NCBI GenBank assembly: GCA_965230615.1
Contig: OZ246012.1
Span: forward strand, 3,844,001-3,908,000
Direction: 5' to 3'
DNA from: G965230615 sp965230615
Lineage (GTDB): Bacteria > Pseudomonadota > Gammaproteobacteria > HTCC5015
DNA length: 64,000 nt
The notes under the pieces: generated by a model
Databases searched by the model: none
Seen by the model: only the letters and a program-made list of their open reading frames with translations
What the model was told of the DNA's origin: nothing
Program-made: the position numbers and the translations under genes
Shown here: positions 1-9,139 of the stretch, piece by piece
Layout of the letters: every line of letters starts with the position of its first letter
How positions within the stretch are numbered: the first letter of the stretch is position 1

Positions 1-51
1 GCTAGCTGAGGTGATTAACGCGTTTTTTCGATTGTAAGGCTTACGAGATTT

Positions 52-3000
52 ATGCCCAAAAGAACAGATATAGAAAGTATTTTAATTATCGGCGCAGGTC
101 CGATTGTGATTGGCCAGGCTTGCGAGTTTGATTACTCCGGCGCACAAGCCTGTAAAGCATTGCGGGAAGAGGGCTACCGAGTGATTTTGGTAAACTCTAA
201 TCCGGCAACCATTATGACCGATCCAGGCTCAGCGGATGCGGTCTACATTGAGCCAATACGCTGGCAAAATGTTGCTGAAATTATTAAGAAAGAAAAACCA
301 GATGCGCTATTGCCAACAATGGGTGGGCAAACCGCATTAAACTGTGCGTTGGATTTGGTACGCCATGGCGTACTCGAAGCGCACAATGTCGAAATGATCG
401 GTGCCAGCCGCGAAGCGATTGATACTGCGGAGGATCGTGATTTATTTCGTCAGGCAATGACGGAGATCGGGCTGGCAACGCCACGTGCTTTTATTGCGCA
501 CAATATGGAAGATGCTGATAAAGCCCGACAAGAACTTGGTTTTCCCATTATTATCCGCCCTTCTTTCACGATGGGTGGTAGCGGTGGCGGTATTGCTTAT
601 AATCGTCAGGAGTTGGAAGAAATTGTTGAGCGAGGCTTAGATTTATCGCCAACAACTGAAGTGCTGCTGGAAGAGTCAGTACTGGGTTGGAAAGAGTATG
701 AAATGGAAGTTGTGCGCGATCACAAAGATAATTGTATTATTATTTGCGCGATCGAGAACCTAGACCCTATGGGTATTCATACCGGTGATTCGATTACCGT
801 GGCGCCAGCACAAACCTTAACCGATAAAGAATATCAAATAATGCGTAATGCTTCCTTGGCGGTGTTACGTAAAATTGGCGTGGATACCGGTGGTTCAAAT
901 GTTCAATTTGCGGTCAACCCAGAAAATGGCGCATTGATTGTGATTGAAATGAACCCAAGGGTATCACGCTCATCGGCACTCGCCTCGAAAGCGACAGGCT
1001 TTCCTATTGCCAAAGTGGCTGCCAAGTTAGCTGTAGGTTATACCTTGGATGAGCTGCGCAACGAAATTACCGGCGGTGTGACGCCAGCCTCATTTGAGCC
1101 GAGTATTGACTATGTCGTCACCAAAGTGCCTCGCTTTGCGTTTGAAAAATTCACTGCAGCGGATGATCGTTTAACCACTCAGATGAAGTCTGTGGGTGAA
1201 GTGATGGCGATTGGTCGTACTTTTCAAGAGTCTTTGCAAAAAGCGTTAAGAGGGTTGGAGATAGGGGTTGATGGTTTTGATCCCATGCTTGATCCAGACC
1301 TGAGTGAAGAACAAGCCCAAGAATACTTGCAAGCGCAGTTACGCGAAGCGCGTGGTGAGCGCCTATGGTATGTTGCCGATGGTTTTCGTCAAGGTATGAG
1401 CATGGACGAGATGTTTGCCATTACCGCGATCGACCCTTGGTTTCTCGTGCAAATTCAGGATCTGGTTGCCAGCGAACAAACATTACAAGGGCAGTCGGTT
1501 AATGCACTCGATTATGAGCAGCTATGGAACTTAAAGCGTAAAGGTTTTTCAGATCGCCGTTTGGCGAGTTTATTGGGCTGTAGCGATAGTGATGTACGTA
1601 AGCAAAGACATGCATTGAATATACGTCCTGTTTATAAACGGGTTGATAGTTGTGCGGCAGAGTTTGCTTCCAGTACGGCTTATATGTATTCAACATATGA
1701 GCATGAGTGTGAAGCGCAACCAACTGATAAGAAAAAAATTGTTGTACTCGGTGGTGGTCCTAATCGCATTGGTCAAGGTATTGAGTTTGACTATTGCTGT
1801 GTGCATGCAGCATTAGCGATGCGTGAAGATGGTTATGAAACCATTATGGTTAACTGCAACCCTGAAACGGTCTCGACAGATTATGATACCTCGGATCGTT
1901 TATATTTTGAGCCGCTCACATTAGAAGATGTTTTGGAAATTCTGGATTTGGAGCAGCCGAGTGGTGTGATCGTGCAATATGGTGGCCAGACGCCATTGAA
2001 ATTAGCGCGTGCACTAGAAGCGGCAGGAGCGCCAATTATAGGCACCTCGCCGGATTCGATTGATCTAGCAGAAGACCGTGAGCGTTTTCAGCAAATGATC
2101 AACGAGCTAGACTTGAAGCAACCGCCGAACCGGACCGCACGTACTGCCGAGGATGCATTACGTTTGGCGGAAGAAATTGATTATCCCTTGGTTGTGAGAC
2201 CCTCCTATGTGTTAGGTGGGCGAGCGATGGAAATTGTTTCAGATAGCAGTGACTTGCAGCGTTATATGAATGAAGCTGTGAGTGTTTCTAATGACTCGCC
2301 AGTTTTATTGGATCGCTTTCTGAATGATGCGGTTGAGGTCGATGTCGATGCTATTTGCGATGGTGAAGAAGTATTGATTGGCGGTATTATGGAGCACATT
2401 GAAGAGGCTGGGGTTCACTCAGGCGATTCAGCTTGTTCAATCCCACCCTACAGCTTGAGCCCGGCCTTGCAAGATGTGTTGCGTGAGCAGGTTCGCCAAA
2501 TGGCGTTAAAGCTAAACGTGGTTGGCCTAATGAATACGCAGTTTGCGATCCAGGGTGATACAGTATATGTCTTGGAGGTTAACCCACGTGCATCGCGCAC
2601 AGTACCTTTTGTTTCCAAAGCTATTGGTATGCCGTTGGCGAAAATAGCAGCGCGTTGTATGGCAGGCCGTAGTCTGGCCGAGCAAGGTGTAACGCAGGAA
2701 ATTGTGCCGCCACATTTCTCGGTAAAAGAGTCTGTATTCCCATTTACCAAGTTCCCAGGTGTGGATGCTATTTTAGGACCTGAGATGAAATCAACGGGTG
2801 AAGTAATGGGCGTTGGTAACAGTTTTGGTGAGGCTTTCTACAAAAGTATTCTGGGAGCCGGTGTGGACTTGCCTAAACGAGGTGTTGCTTTTATCAGTGT
2901 GCGTGATGCTGATAAGGCAGCCAGTATTGATGTGGCGCGCGAGTTAGTGAATAAAGGCTTTCGCTTGTTAGCGACCGACGGTACAGTGGCTGTGCTCGAG

Positions 3001-3282
3001 GAAGCAGGGGTTAACTGTCAACGCATCAATAAAGTATTGCAAGGACGACCACATATTGTTGATATGATCAAAAATGATGAAATTGATTTAATCGTTAATA
3101 CCACAGAAGGTAAGCAAGCGATTAAAGACTCATACACAATACGCCGTGAAGCAATGAACCATAAAGTGACTTTGACAACAACAATCTCTGGTGCCAGAGC
3201 AACATGTATGGCACTTAACTATCTGGAAAATACAGAAGTAAATAAGTTACAGGATTTACACGCCGAGGTAAGAAAATCATGA
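52..3282 (+). CDS. carB: Carbamoyl-phosphate synthase large subunit
   Basis: The 1076-residue product has the full family length and makes carbamoyl phosphate from bicarbonate, ATP and glutamine-derived ammonia, feeding pyrimidine and arginine synthesis. The internal duplication is visible: an N-terminal GAGPIVIGQACEFDYSG block and a second GGGPNRIGQGIEFDYCC block near residue 563, each opening a pre-ATP-grasp plus ATP-grasp half. A C-terminal MGS-like regulatory domain follows from about residue 935. The small-subunit gene carA would be expected just upstream but lies outside the window. The stop codon overlaps the greA start (ATGA), so the two are probably translationally coupled. The argF product encoded near 45 kb uses the same carbamoyl phosphate. 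Confidence 0.98.
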   Translation: MPKRTDIESILIIGAGPIVIGQACEFDYSGAQACKALREEGYRVILVNSNPATIMTDPGSADAVYIEPIRWQNVAEIIKKEKPDALLPTMGGQTALNCALDLVRHGVLEAHNVEMIGASREAIDTAEDRDLFRQAMTEIGLATPRAFIAHNMEDADKARQELGFPIIIRPSFTMGGSGGGIAYNRQELEEIVERGLDLSPTTEVLLEESVLGWKEYEMEVVRDHKDNCIIICAIENLDPMGIHTGDSITVAPAQTLTDKEYQIMRNASLAVLRKIGVDTGGSNVQFAVNPENGALIVIEMNPRVSRSSALASKATGFPIAKVAAKLAVGYTLDELRNEITGGVTPASFEPSIDYVVTKVPRFAFEKFTAADDRLTTQMKSVGEVMAIGRTFQESLQKALRGLEIGVDGFDPMLDPDLSEEQAQEYLQAQLREARGERLWYVADGFRQGMSMDEMFAITAIDPWFLVQIQDLVASEQTLQGQSVNALDYEQLWNLKRKGFSDRRLASLLGCSDSDVRKQRHALNIRPVYKRVDSCAAEFASSTAYMYSTYEHECEAQPTDKKKIVVLGGGPNRIGQGIEFDYCCVHAALAMREDGYETIMVNCNPETVSTDYDTSDRLYFEPLTLEDVLEILDLEQPSGVIVQYGGQTPLKLARALEAAGAPIIGTSPDSIDLAEDRERFQQMINELDLKQPPNRTARTAEDALRLAEEIDYPLVVRPSYVLGGRAMEIVSDSSDLQRYMNEAVSVSNDSPVLLDRFLNDAVEVDVDAICDGEEVLIGGIMEHIEEAGVHSGDSACSIPPYSLSPALQDVLREQVRQMALKLNVVGLMNTQFAIQGDTVYVLEVNPRASRTVPFVSKAIGMPLAKIAARCMAGRSLAEQGVTQEIVPPHFSVKESVFPFTKFPGVDAILGPEMKSTGEVMGVGNSFGEAFYKSILGAGVDLPKRGVAFISVRDADKAASIDVARELVNKGFRLLATDGTVAVLEEAGVNCQRINKVLQGRPHIVDMIKNDEIDLIVNTTEGKQAIKDSYTIRREAMNHKVTLTTTISGARATCMALNYLENTEVNKLQDLHAEVRKS

Positions 3283-3755
3283 GTAAAGTGCCTATTACAG
3301 TAACAGGTGCCGAAAAAATGCAGGCTGAGTTGACACAGTTAAAAGCTGAAGATCGGCCACGCGTTATTCAAGCGATTGCCGATGCGCGTGAACATGGCGA
3401 CCTTAAAGAAAATGCTGAGTATCATGCTGCAAGAGAGCAGCAAAGTTTTATTGAAGGTCGTATTAAAGAACTGGAAGCCAAACTGTCCAATGCTGAGATT
3501 ATTGATGTAACCACGATTAATGCGGGTGGTAAATGCGTGTTTGGCGCTACCGTAGATTTGGTCGATGTTGCGACTGGTGATGAGGTTACCTATAAAATTG
3601 TGGGTGAAGACGAGGCTGATATTAAAGAAGGTCTTATTTCAATTACCTCGCCAATAGCCAGAGCATTGATTGGTAAACTGGTTGATGATGTTGCTGAAGT
3701 GCAGGCACCAGGTGGGATACGCGAATATGAGATTGTTGATATTCGTTATGTTTAA
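3279..3755 (+). CDS. greA: Transcription elongation factor GreA
   Basis: GreA stimulates the intrinsic RNA cleavage activity of backtracked RNA polymerase. The product is 158 residues, the usual length. It has an N-terminal coiled-coil hairpin whose tip carries the conserved acidic residues D41 and E44 (HGDLKENAEYHAA) that enter the polymerase secondary channel, followed by a C-terminal FKBP-like domain. The start overlaps the carB stop by 4 nt, and carB-greA adjacency is common in gammaproteobacteria. An intrinsic terminator about 90 nt downstream ends the unit. Confidence 0.98.
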   Translation: MSKVPITVTGAEKMQAELTQLKAEDRPRVIQAIADAREHGDLKENAEYHAAREQQSFIEGRIKELEAKLSNAEIIDVTTINAGGKCVFGATVDLVDVATGDEVTYKIVGEDEADIKEGLISITSPIARALIGKLVDDVAEVQAPGGIREYEIVDIRYV

Positions 3756-3844
3756 GCTGTTAAAAATATTCAGTATTGTCAAACAATAGATATTGAACAC
3801 TATTTGTTTTGAAAATGCTTGCCAATAATTGTTAGTTTCTTTTT

Positions 3845-3877
3845 AAAACCATACATTGTATTTGTATGGTTTTTTTC
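3845..3877 (+). terminator. Intrinsic terminator after carB-greA
   Basis: An 11-bp perfect stem (AAAACCATACA at 3845-3855 pairing with TGTATGGTTTT at 3863-3873) has a 7-nt loop and runs into a T tract. It separates carB-greA from the next gene. Confidence 0.85.
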
Positions 3878-3910
3878 TATGGGCTATTAGTAAATTAAAG
3901 GAGAATTATA

Positions 3911-4432
3911 ATGAAAAAAATTGTATTGCTATTTGTGTTGCTGCTGCCGGGGCTGGTGGTCGCTGAAAACGACACTGTGAATGATATGGATAATACGAGT
4001 CTGGAAGCGCTGATAAAGCGTATCGACGAAAAGGTCGAAGGTAAGCCGGGCTTTTGGCGTTTGCAGTATGATCAGCATGAGTTATATGTGGTGACAGATG
4101 AAAAAGCTGATCGTATGCGCATTATGATTGCTGTTGATAGTGCTGATGAGTTGTCGACAAAGTTGCAGTACCGTTTGTTGCAGGCAAACTTTGATGCCGC
4201 GCTAGATGCGCGTTATGCCGTTGGTAAAGGCACGCTATGGGGTGTTTTTATACACCCATTGTCATCGTTGACAGAGTATGACTTTTTCTCCGGCTTGGCG
4301 CAGACGGTGATGCTGAAAGTGACTTATGGCAGTACCTTTTCTTCTGGGGTTTTGTTATTTGGCGGCGGTGATAGTGAAGAACAGCAACGTCAATACTACA
4401 AAGCGATTATGGAGAAAGCCAAGGCAATTTAA
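3911..4432 (+). CDS. Exported protein of unknown function
   Basis: I do not recognise this 173-residue protein. It starts with a clear Sec signal peptide (MKKIVLLFVLLLPGLVVA, cleavage probably before ENDT), so the mature part is likely periplasmic and about 155 residues. The mature sequence has mixed alpha/beta character without cysteines or obvious catalytic motifs. One segment (residues about 45-75) resembles small proteins annotated as YbjN-like or type III secretion chaperone-like, but this is only a general impression. A strong Shine-Dalgarno AAAGGAGA at 3897-3904 supports the start. It sits between the carB-greA terminator and holA, where many relatives carry leuS-lptE; it lacks a lipobox and is not LptE. 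Confidence 0.75.
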   Translation: MKKIVLLFVLLLPGLVVAENDTVNDMDNTSLEALIKRIDEKVEGKPGFWRLQYDQHELYVVTDEKADRMRIMIAVDSADELSTKLQYRLLQANFDAALDARYAVGKGTLWGVFIHPLSSLTEYDFFSGLAQTVMLKVTYGSTFSSGVLLFGGGDSEEQQRQYYKAIMEKAKAI

Positions 4433-4488
4433 AAATGCCTGCTTGTTGCTAGGATAGTGGCTTATTTACTTTATTGGTTGGCAAAATT

Positions 4489-5520
4489 ATGCGTGTTCAG
4501 ATTAATCAATTAGCATCACATATCAAACGGTCTTTAGCGCCAGTGTACCTTATCACTGGAGAGGAGCCGTTGCAGCTAATGGAGGCGATGGACAGCTTGC
4601 GTGCAGCCGCTAGAGAGCAGGGTTTTGCCAGTCGCGAAGTGCTGGAGGTAAATCGCGAGTTTAACTGGGACCAGTTAAATGTTGCTGCTAACAGCCTGTC
4701 TCTGTTTGCCGAAAAACGTATCCTGGAATTACGCTTACCCAGCGGTAGCCCTGGCGCTGATGGTAGCAAAGCGCTGGTTGAGTATGCGGCGCGCCCGCCA
4801 GAAGATACTGTTATGCTGATTCAAGCCGGTAAAATTGACAAACGCTCGCAAAGTGCGAAGTGGTTTCAGGCTTTAGACAAGCTCGGTGTGGTTGTGCAAG
4901 TGTGGCCATTAAAGCCTGCTATGTTGCCACAGTGGTTGCAGCAGCGGCTGGCTGCAAAGGGCCTGCAGGCTGAGCCAGATGCGGTCAATCTGCTGGTGAG
5001 CCGGGTCGAAGGCAACCTGTTGGCCGCTGCGCAGGAGGTGGAAAAGCTTGCGTTATTATTTGCCAGACCTGGGGAATCTACCCGTTTGGATGTACGGCAG
5101 ATGGCGGATGCGGTGGCCGATAGTGCCCGCTACAGCGTTTATGACCTGGTTGATGCTGCGCTGGCTGGTCAAACTGAACGCAGTGTCAAAATCTTACAGG
5201 GGCTCAAAAGTGAAGGAGTTGCCGCTCCGTTGGTATTATGGGCCTTGAGCAATGAAATCCGCTCCCTGGCAAGGCTGGCTGGGCAAATTATGGCAGGTGA
5301 ACCTACCGCCAGAGTCCTTTCTGCCGTCTGGGACAGTCGTAAGTCGCTGGTCCAGGCCGCATTAAAAAGACTCTCAATGGAGACTTGGAGTATACTGTTA
5401 CAATATTGCGCACGAACTGATCAGGTAATTAAGGGTCTTAAGTCAGGTCGGGAATGGGATGCGCTTTTGCAAATATGCTTGGGGCTCTCAGGGGGCCATT
5501 TTTTAACTGGGGATGAGTAG
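4489..5520 (+). CDS. holA: DNA polymerase III delta subunit
   Basis: Delta opens the beta sliding clamp within the clamp-loader complex. The product is about 343 residues, the usual size, with the N-terminal segment (YLITGEEPLQLMEAMDSLR) typical of the degenerate AAA+ fold of HolA and the C-terminal helical collar domain. An in-frame TTG at 4474 would add five residues; I prefer the ATG at 4489 because MRVQINQLASHIK matches the usual N-terminus. It is followed 6 nt later by proA, so the two are co-transcribed. The holA-proA-nadD-rsfS-rlmH order is a known gammaproteobacterial arrangement. Confidence 0.95.
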   Translation: MRVQINQLASHIKRSLAPVYLITGEEPLQLMEAMDSLRAAAREQGFASREVLEVNREFNWDQLNVAANSLSLFAEKRILELRLPSGSPGADGSKALVEYAARPPEDTVMLIQAGKIDKRSQSAKWFQALDKLGVVVQVWPLKPAMLPQWLQQRLAAKGLQAEPDAVNLLVSRVEGNLLAAAQEVEKLALLFARPGESTRLDVRQMADAVADSARYSVYDLVDAALAGQTERSVKILQGLKSEGVAAPLVLWALSNEIRSLARLAGQIMAGEPTARVLSAVWDSRKSLVQAALKRLSMETWSILLQYCARTDQVIKGLKSGREWDALLQICLGLSGGHFLTGDE

Positions 5521-5526
5521 TCAAGA

Positions 5527-6819
5527 ATGAATGCCAATGTGGAACAAATGAACTTTGATGCTGGGCAATATATGCAGTCTGTTGGGCAGCAGGCCCGCCA
5601 GGCCGCACGAATTATTAGTTATGCAGATACACAAACCAAAAACAAGGCGCTCTTAGCCGCTGCTGATGCAATTATGGCCGCAACTGATGCCTTGCAGGCT
5701 GCTAATGCCAAGGACCTCAAAGCAGGCCAGGAAAAGGGCCTAGATGCGGCCTTACTTGACCGTCTGGCACTAACGCCAGCACGTATTGAGTCCATGGCTG
5801 AAGGGGTGCGGCAAATTGCAGCTCTGCCAGATCCTGTTGGGCAAATGAGTAATCTCAACTATCGGCCATCCGGTATACAGCTGGGACATATGCGGGTACC
5901 GATTGGTGTGATTGGTATCATCTACGAGTCACGGCCTAATGTGACTGCTGATGCGGCCGCGCTCTGTCTAAAGTCAGGTAATGCGACGATTTTGCGAGGT
6001 GGTTCGGAGGCCTTACATTCCAATCTGGCTGTTGCAGAATGTATACATGCTGGTTTGCAGGCTGCTGGTTTGCCAGCGAGTGTTGTACAAGTGTTACAAG
6101 CAACCGATCGTAGTTTGGTGGGCATGCTGTTGAAAATGAAAGATAGCGTGGATGTGATCATTCCCCGAGGAGGGAAATCTCTTATTGAACGTGTCAGTAA
6201 TGACTCGGAGATTCCAGTGATTAAACATCTCGATGGTGTTTGTCATGTATATATTGACGATAAAGCTGATATTGATATGGCGCAGCAAATAGCCTTCAAC
6301 GCCAAAACGCATCGTTACGGTGTTTGTAATGCGATGGAAACTTTATTAGTGGCTAAACCAATCGCACAGCAAGTATTACCTGCGCTGGCTGCTCGGTATA
6401 TTGAAGCTGGTGTTGAGTTGCGGGGATGTGAGCAAACACGTGCGGTATTGTCATCCGATATAGCAGTGCAAGCAGCAACAGAGGATGACTGGTATGCTGA
6501 ATACCTGGCGCCAGTATTAGCGATTCGTATTGTTGATGATATAACACAGGCGATCGATCATATTGAGACCTATGGCTCACATCACACTGATACCATTGTG
6601 ACAGAAGACTATGCCAGAGCGCAGCGCTTTTTGCGTGAGGTTGATTCAAGCTCGGTGATGATAAATGCTTCAACACGCTTCGCCGATGGCTTTGAGTATG
6701 GTTTGGGTGCCGAAATTGGTATTAGCACAGATAAGTTACATGTGCGTGGTCCAGTGGGTTTAGAAGGTTTAACAACATTGAAGTATGTTGTATTTGGTAG
6801 TGGTCAAATTAGAGAATAG
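5527..6819 (+). CDS. proA: Gamma-glutamyl phosphate reductase
   Basis: ProA performs the second step of proline synthesis, NADPH-dependent reduction of glutamyl 5-phosphate to the semialdehyde. The 430-residue product has the aldehyde dehydrogenase fold, with the Rossmann/cofactor block around VIGIIYESRPNVTADAAALC, and a catalytic-cysteine region HRYGVCNAMETLLV at about residues 262-275. The C-terminal LGAEIGISTDKLHVRGPVGLEGLTT signature is intact (positions about 398-422). The gene is only 6 nt downstream of holA. ProB is not encoded in this window. Confidence 0.97.
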   Translation: MNANVEQMNFDAGQYMQSVGQQARQAARIISYADTQTKNKALLAAADAIMAATDALQAANAKDLKAGQEKGLDAALLDRLALTPARIESMAEGVRQIAALPDPVGQMSNLNYRPSGIQLGHMRVPIGVIGIIYESRPNVTADAAALCLKSGNATILRGGSEALHSNLAVAECIHAGLQAAGLPASVVQVLQATDRSLVGMLLKMKDSVDVIIPRGGKSLIERVSNDSEIPVIKHLDGVCHVYIDDKADIDMAQQIAFNAKTHRYGVCNAMETLLVAKPIAQQVLPALAARYIEAGVELRGCEQTRAVLSSDIAVQAATEDDWYAEYLAPVLAIRIVDDITQAIDHIETYGSHHTDTIVTEDYARAQRFLREVDSSSVMINASTRFADGFEYGLGAEIGISTDKLHVRGPVGLEGLTTLKYVVFGSGQIRE

Positions 6820-6888
6820 CCATTGGCAAGCAGTCACCGGCTTTCTGTGGCTGTTGTCTAGGCTGTTACCTCAGGGCTTGTTGGCGAT

Positions 6889-7536
6889 ATGATTACCAAG
6901 CGCTTACTGGGTGTTTTCGGTGGGACCTTCGACCCGGTACACTATGGTCATTTGCGGCTTGCTGAAACATTAAGGCAGAAACTGGTATTGGATAATGTTT
7001 TCTTACTGCCTTGTCATACTCCTGTACATCGCCCACAGCCGTTGGCTTCACCAGAACAACGAGTTGCTTTATTGAAGCTAGCTTTGCAAGAGTTCCCTCA
7101 GTTAACCATCGACTGCCGTGAGATCCAGCGTGGCGGTGCGTCATATATGTATGACAGTTTGAGTGAAATTCATCAAGAACAGCCGGATGCAAATTTGTGC
7201 TTGCTGGTCGGTCTTGATGCGTTTATGGGGTTTACAAAGTGGTATCGTTGGCAACAAATTTTGCAATTAGCGCATATTGTTGTGCTGTCTCGGCCGGGTA
7301 CGGTTATGCCAATAGACAGTGAAGCCGGTGAGTTATATCAACAGCATAGCATAACATCCATTGAACAACTTAGAGTGCAAGCGACGGGTGGTATATATCG
7401 TGTTGAAACAGAGCAATACAATGTTTCTGCCAGTGAGTTACGAGCCTGTTTGCAGCAAGGGCAGGCTGTTGATCAGTGGGTGCCGACAGCTGTAGCGCAA
7501 TGGTTAGATGTACATGCAGTTTATAACCGTGAATAG
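6889..7536 (+). CDS. nadD: Nicotinate-nucleotide adenylyltransferase
   Basis: NadD adenylates nicotinate mononucleotide to deamido-NAD. The 215-residue product shows the nucleotidyltransferase signature GVFGGTFDPVHYGHL at residues 8-22 (GxFxPxHxGH) and the C-terminal VSASELR segment corresponding to ISxTxxR. The start at 6889 places the HxGH motif at the family-typical position. It is followed by rsfS, whose real start is about 33 nt downstream of the nadD stop. Another NAD biosynthesis gene, nadC, occurs at 30.2-31.1 kb. Confidence 0.97.
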   Translation: MITKRLLGVFGGTFDPVHYGHLRLAETLRQKLVLDNVFLLPCHTPVHRPQPLASPEQRVALLKLALQEFPQLTIDCREIQRGGASYMYDSLSEIHQEQPDANLCLLVGLDAFMGFTKWYRWQQILQLAHIVVLSRPGTVMPIDSEAGELYQQHSITSIEQLRVQATGGIYRVETEQYNVSASELRACLQQGQAVDQWVPTAVAQWLDVHAVYNRE

Positions 7537-7568
7537 TGATTCTGATTAAGATAAAGGCAAGAGGTAAT

Positions 7569-7925
7569 ATGCAGGTTGATGAATTAAGTAAACTGGCGCA
7601 AGAAGCTTTAGACGATATGAAGGCGCTGGATCTCAAGGTATTAGATGTGAGTGATATTACATCAATGACCGATTTAATGATTATTGTAACAGGTACATCC
7701 AATCGTCATGTGAAGTCGCTTGCGGCTAGTTTGGTTGAAAACCTGGCCAGTGCTGGTGTGAGGCCTTTAGGTAAAGAAGGTGAACGTGAGGCTGAATGGG
7801 TGTTAGTGGATTATGGTGATATCGTTGTGCATATCATGTTGCCGCAGCTGCGCGATTTTTATAATCTGGAGAAGTTGTGGGATAAAGATTTGGTGGACGG
7901 TGTTAAAGTTATTTCGGAAAATTGA
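7569..7925 (+). CDS. rsfS: Ribosomal silencing factor RsfS
   Basis: RsfS binds ribosomal protein L14 and blocks subunit joining under starvation. The product is 118 residues from the ATG at 7569, which has a well-placed AAGAGG ribosome binding site (7559-7564). An upstream in-frame GTG at 7536 would overlap the nadD stop and add 11 residues unlike the family. The DLMIIVTGTSNRHVKSLA and GEREAEWVLVDYGDIVVHIM blocks are characteristic. It lies between nadD and rlmH as in many gammaproteobacteria. Confidence 0.96.
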   Translation: MQVDELSKLAQEALDDMKALDLKVLDVSDITSMTDLMIIVTGTSNRHVKSLAASLVENLASAGVRPLGKEGEREAEWVLVDYGDIVVHIMLPQLRDFYNLEKLWDKDLVDGVKVISEN

Positions 7926-7960
7926 AATAGTCAGATGCTTATGCCGAGTACAAGCTAACC

Positions 7961-8434
7961 ATGAAAATTCATTTAATCAGTATTGGTACAAAAATGCCAA
8001 AATGGGTAGAGACTGGTTATCAGGAATATGCTAAGCGTATGCCCGCAGAGTGTAGCTTGCAGCTTCGAGAAGTTAATGGAGTGAAGAAAGGTAAGAATTA
8101 CCCTGTAGAACAGATTGTTGAGACTGAAGGCAAGGCGTTATTAAATAAAGTTCCTAACGGGTCTTATATTGTTGCACTGGATGTAAAAGGTAAAGCTTGG
8201 AGTACTGAAGCGTTAGCGCAACGTTTGGCGGTATGGCTAGGTCAGGGGCAAGATTTATCATTGCTTGTCGGAGGACCTGATGGTTTATCTGCAGGGTGCC
8301 GTGCCAAGTCACAAGAGCAGTGGTCTTTATCAGCGCTAACATTGCCTCACCCTTTGGTACGGGTTGTATTAGCTGAAGCCTTATATCGAGCCTGGACTAT
8401 TTTGCAAAACCACCCATACCACCGGGCTGGTTAA
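7961..8434 (+). CDS. rlmH: 23S rRNA (pseudouridine1915-N3)-methyltransferase
   Basis: RlmH is a SPOUT-fold methyltransferase that modifies pseudouridine 1915 in helix 69 of 23S rRNA in assembled 70S ribosomes. The 157-residue product carries the SAM-binding loop LLVGGPDGLS (about residues 101-110) and the C-terminal knot LSALTLPHPLVRVVLAEALY, ending in NHPYHRAG. It follows rsfS by 35 nt. In many relatives mrdA (PBP2) follows rlmH; here maf and rng follow instead, so the cell-elongation genes are elsewhere. Confidence 0.97.
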   Translation: MKIHLISIGTKMPKWVETGYQEYAKRMPAECSLQLREVNGVKKGKNYPVEQIVETEGKALLNKVPNGSYIVALDVKGKAWSTEALAQRLAVWLGQGQDLSLLVGGPDGLSAGCRAKSQEQWSLSALTLPHPLVRVVLAEALYRAWTILQNHPYHRAG

Positions 8435-8548
8435 ATCAAAAATGGGAGACTGTAGAGAAACATCGATATTGTCGCCGCTTGCCTAAAATCGTGAGTGATT
8501 TATTGTGCAGGCTTTAGTGTTCTATATTGATGACAGTGTAATATACTT

Positions 8549-9103
8549 ATGCTTTATCTTGCATCGAAATCACCACGGCGCCAGCAGTTATTGCAACAGA
8601 TTCATGTTGATTTTCAACTGTTAGATACTGAAATAGATGAAACACCTGCAGCTAATGAGGCTCCGGCAGCGTTTGTTAAACGTATGGCGACTCAGAAAGC
8701 TCAGGCTGGTCGAGGATGTTTGGAAGATAAGCAGGCACTTGTTTTAGCGGCTGACACGATTGTTGTTATCGATGACTTAATTTTGGGTAAACCACGTGAT
8801 CGCAATGACGCTTTGAGCATGCTGACGCGTCTCTCCGGCCGTACCCATCAAGTGATGACGGCAGTATCATTGGCAAGTGCAATTGCTGTTCAAACCCAGT
8901 TGTCGGTTAGCGAAGTGACTTTTCGAGAAGTTAGCACGGAAGAACGTGAGTTATATTGGGACAGCGGTGAGCCAGTTGATAAAGCTGGCGCTTATGCTAT
9001 TCAAGGTATCGCTGCTGTCTTTATAAAACATCTATCCGGTAGTTACTCTGGTGTTATGGGGTTGCCCCTTTATGAAACCGGAAAACTGCTGGCTTCGTAT
9101 TAA
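8549..9103 (+). CDS. maf: Maf-type nucleoside triphosphate pyrophosphatase (dTTP/UTP type)
   Basis: Maf proteins hydrolyse non-canonical or modified nucleoside triphosphates to monophosphates. The 184-residue product begins with the family hallmark LASKSPRRQQLL and retains the catalytic region VLAADTIVVIDDLILGKP and the KAGAYAIQG block. The last, together with adjacency to rng, fits the YhdE branch active on dTTP/UTP rather than the YceF branch; subfamily assignment is inference. The order maf-rng-yhdP is conserved in Escherichia coli and relatives. Confidence 0.93.
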   Translation: MLYLASKSPRRQQLLQQIHVDFQLLDTEIDETPAANEAPAAFVKRMATQKAQAGRGCLEDKQALVLAADTIVVIDDLILGKPRDRNDALSMLTRLSGRTHQVMTAVSLASAIAVQTQLSVSEVTFREVSTEERELYWDSGEPVDKAGAYAIQGIAAVFIKHLSGSYSGVMGLPLYETGKLLASY

Positions 9104-9139
9104 GATAATATTTTACATATATTAAGCTAGAGTCACTTT

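Noticed and set aside
1..51. Possible 3' end of carA (in-frame TGA at 7-9)
   Set aside because: Only two codons are visible before the stop, so no protein can be supported.
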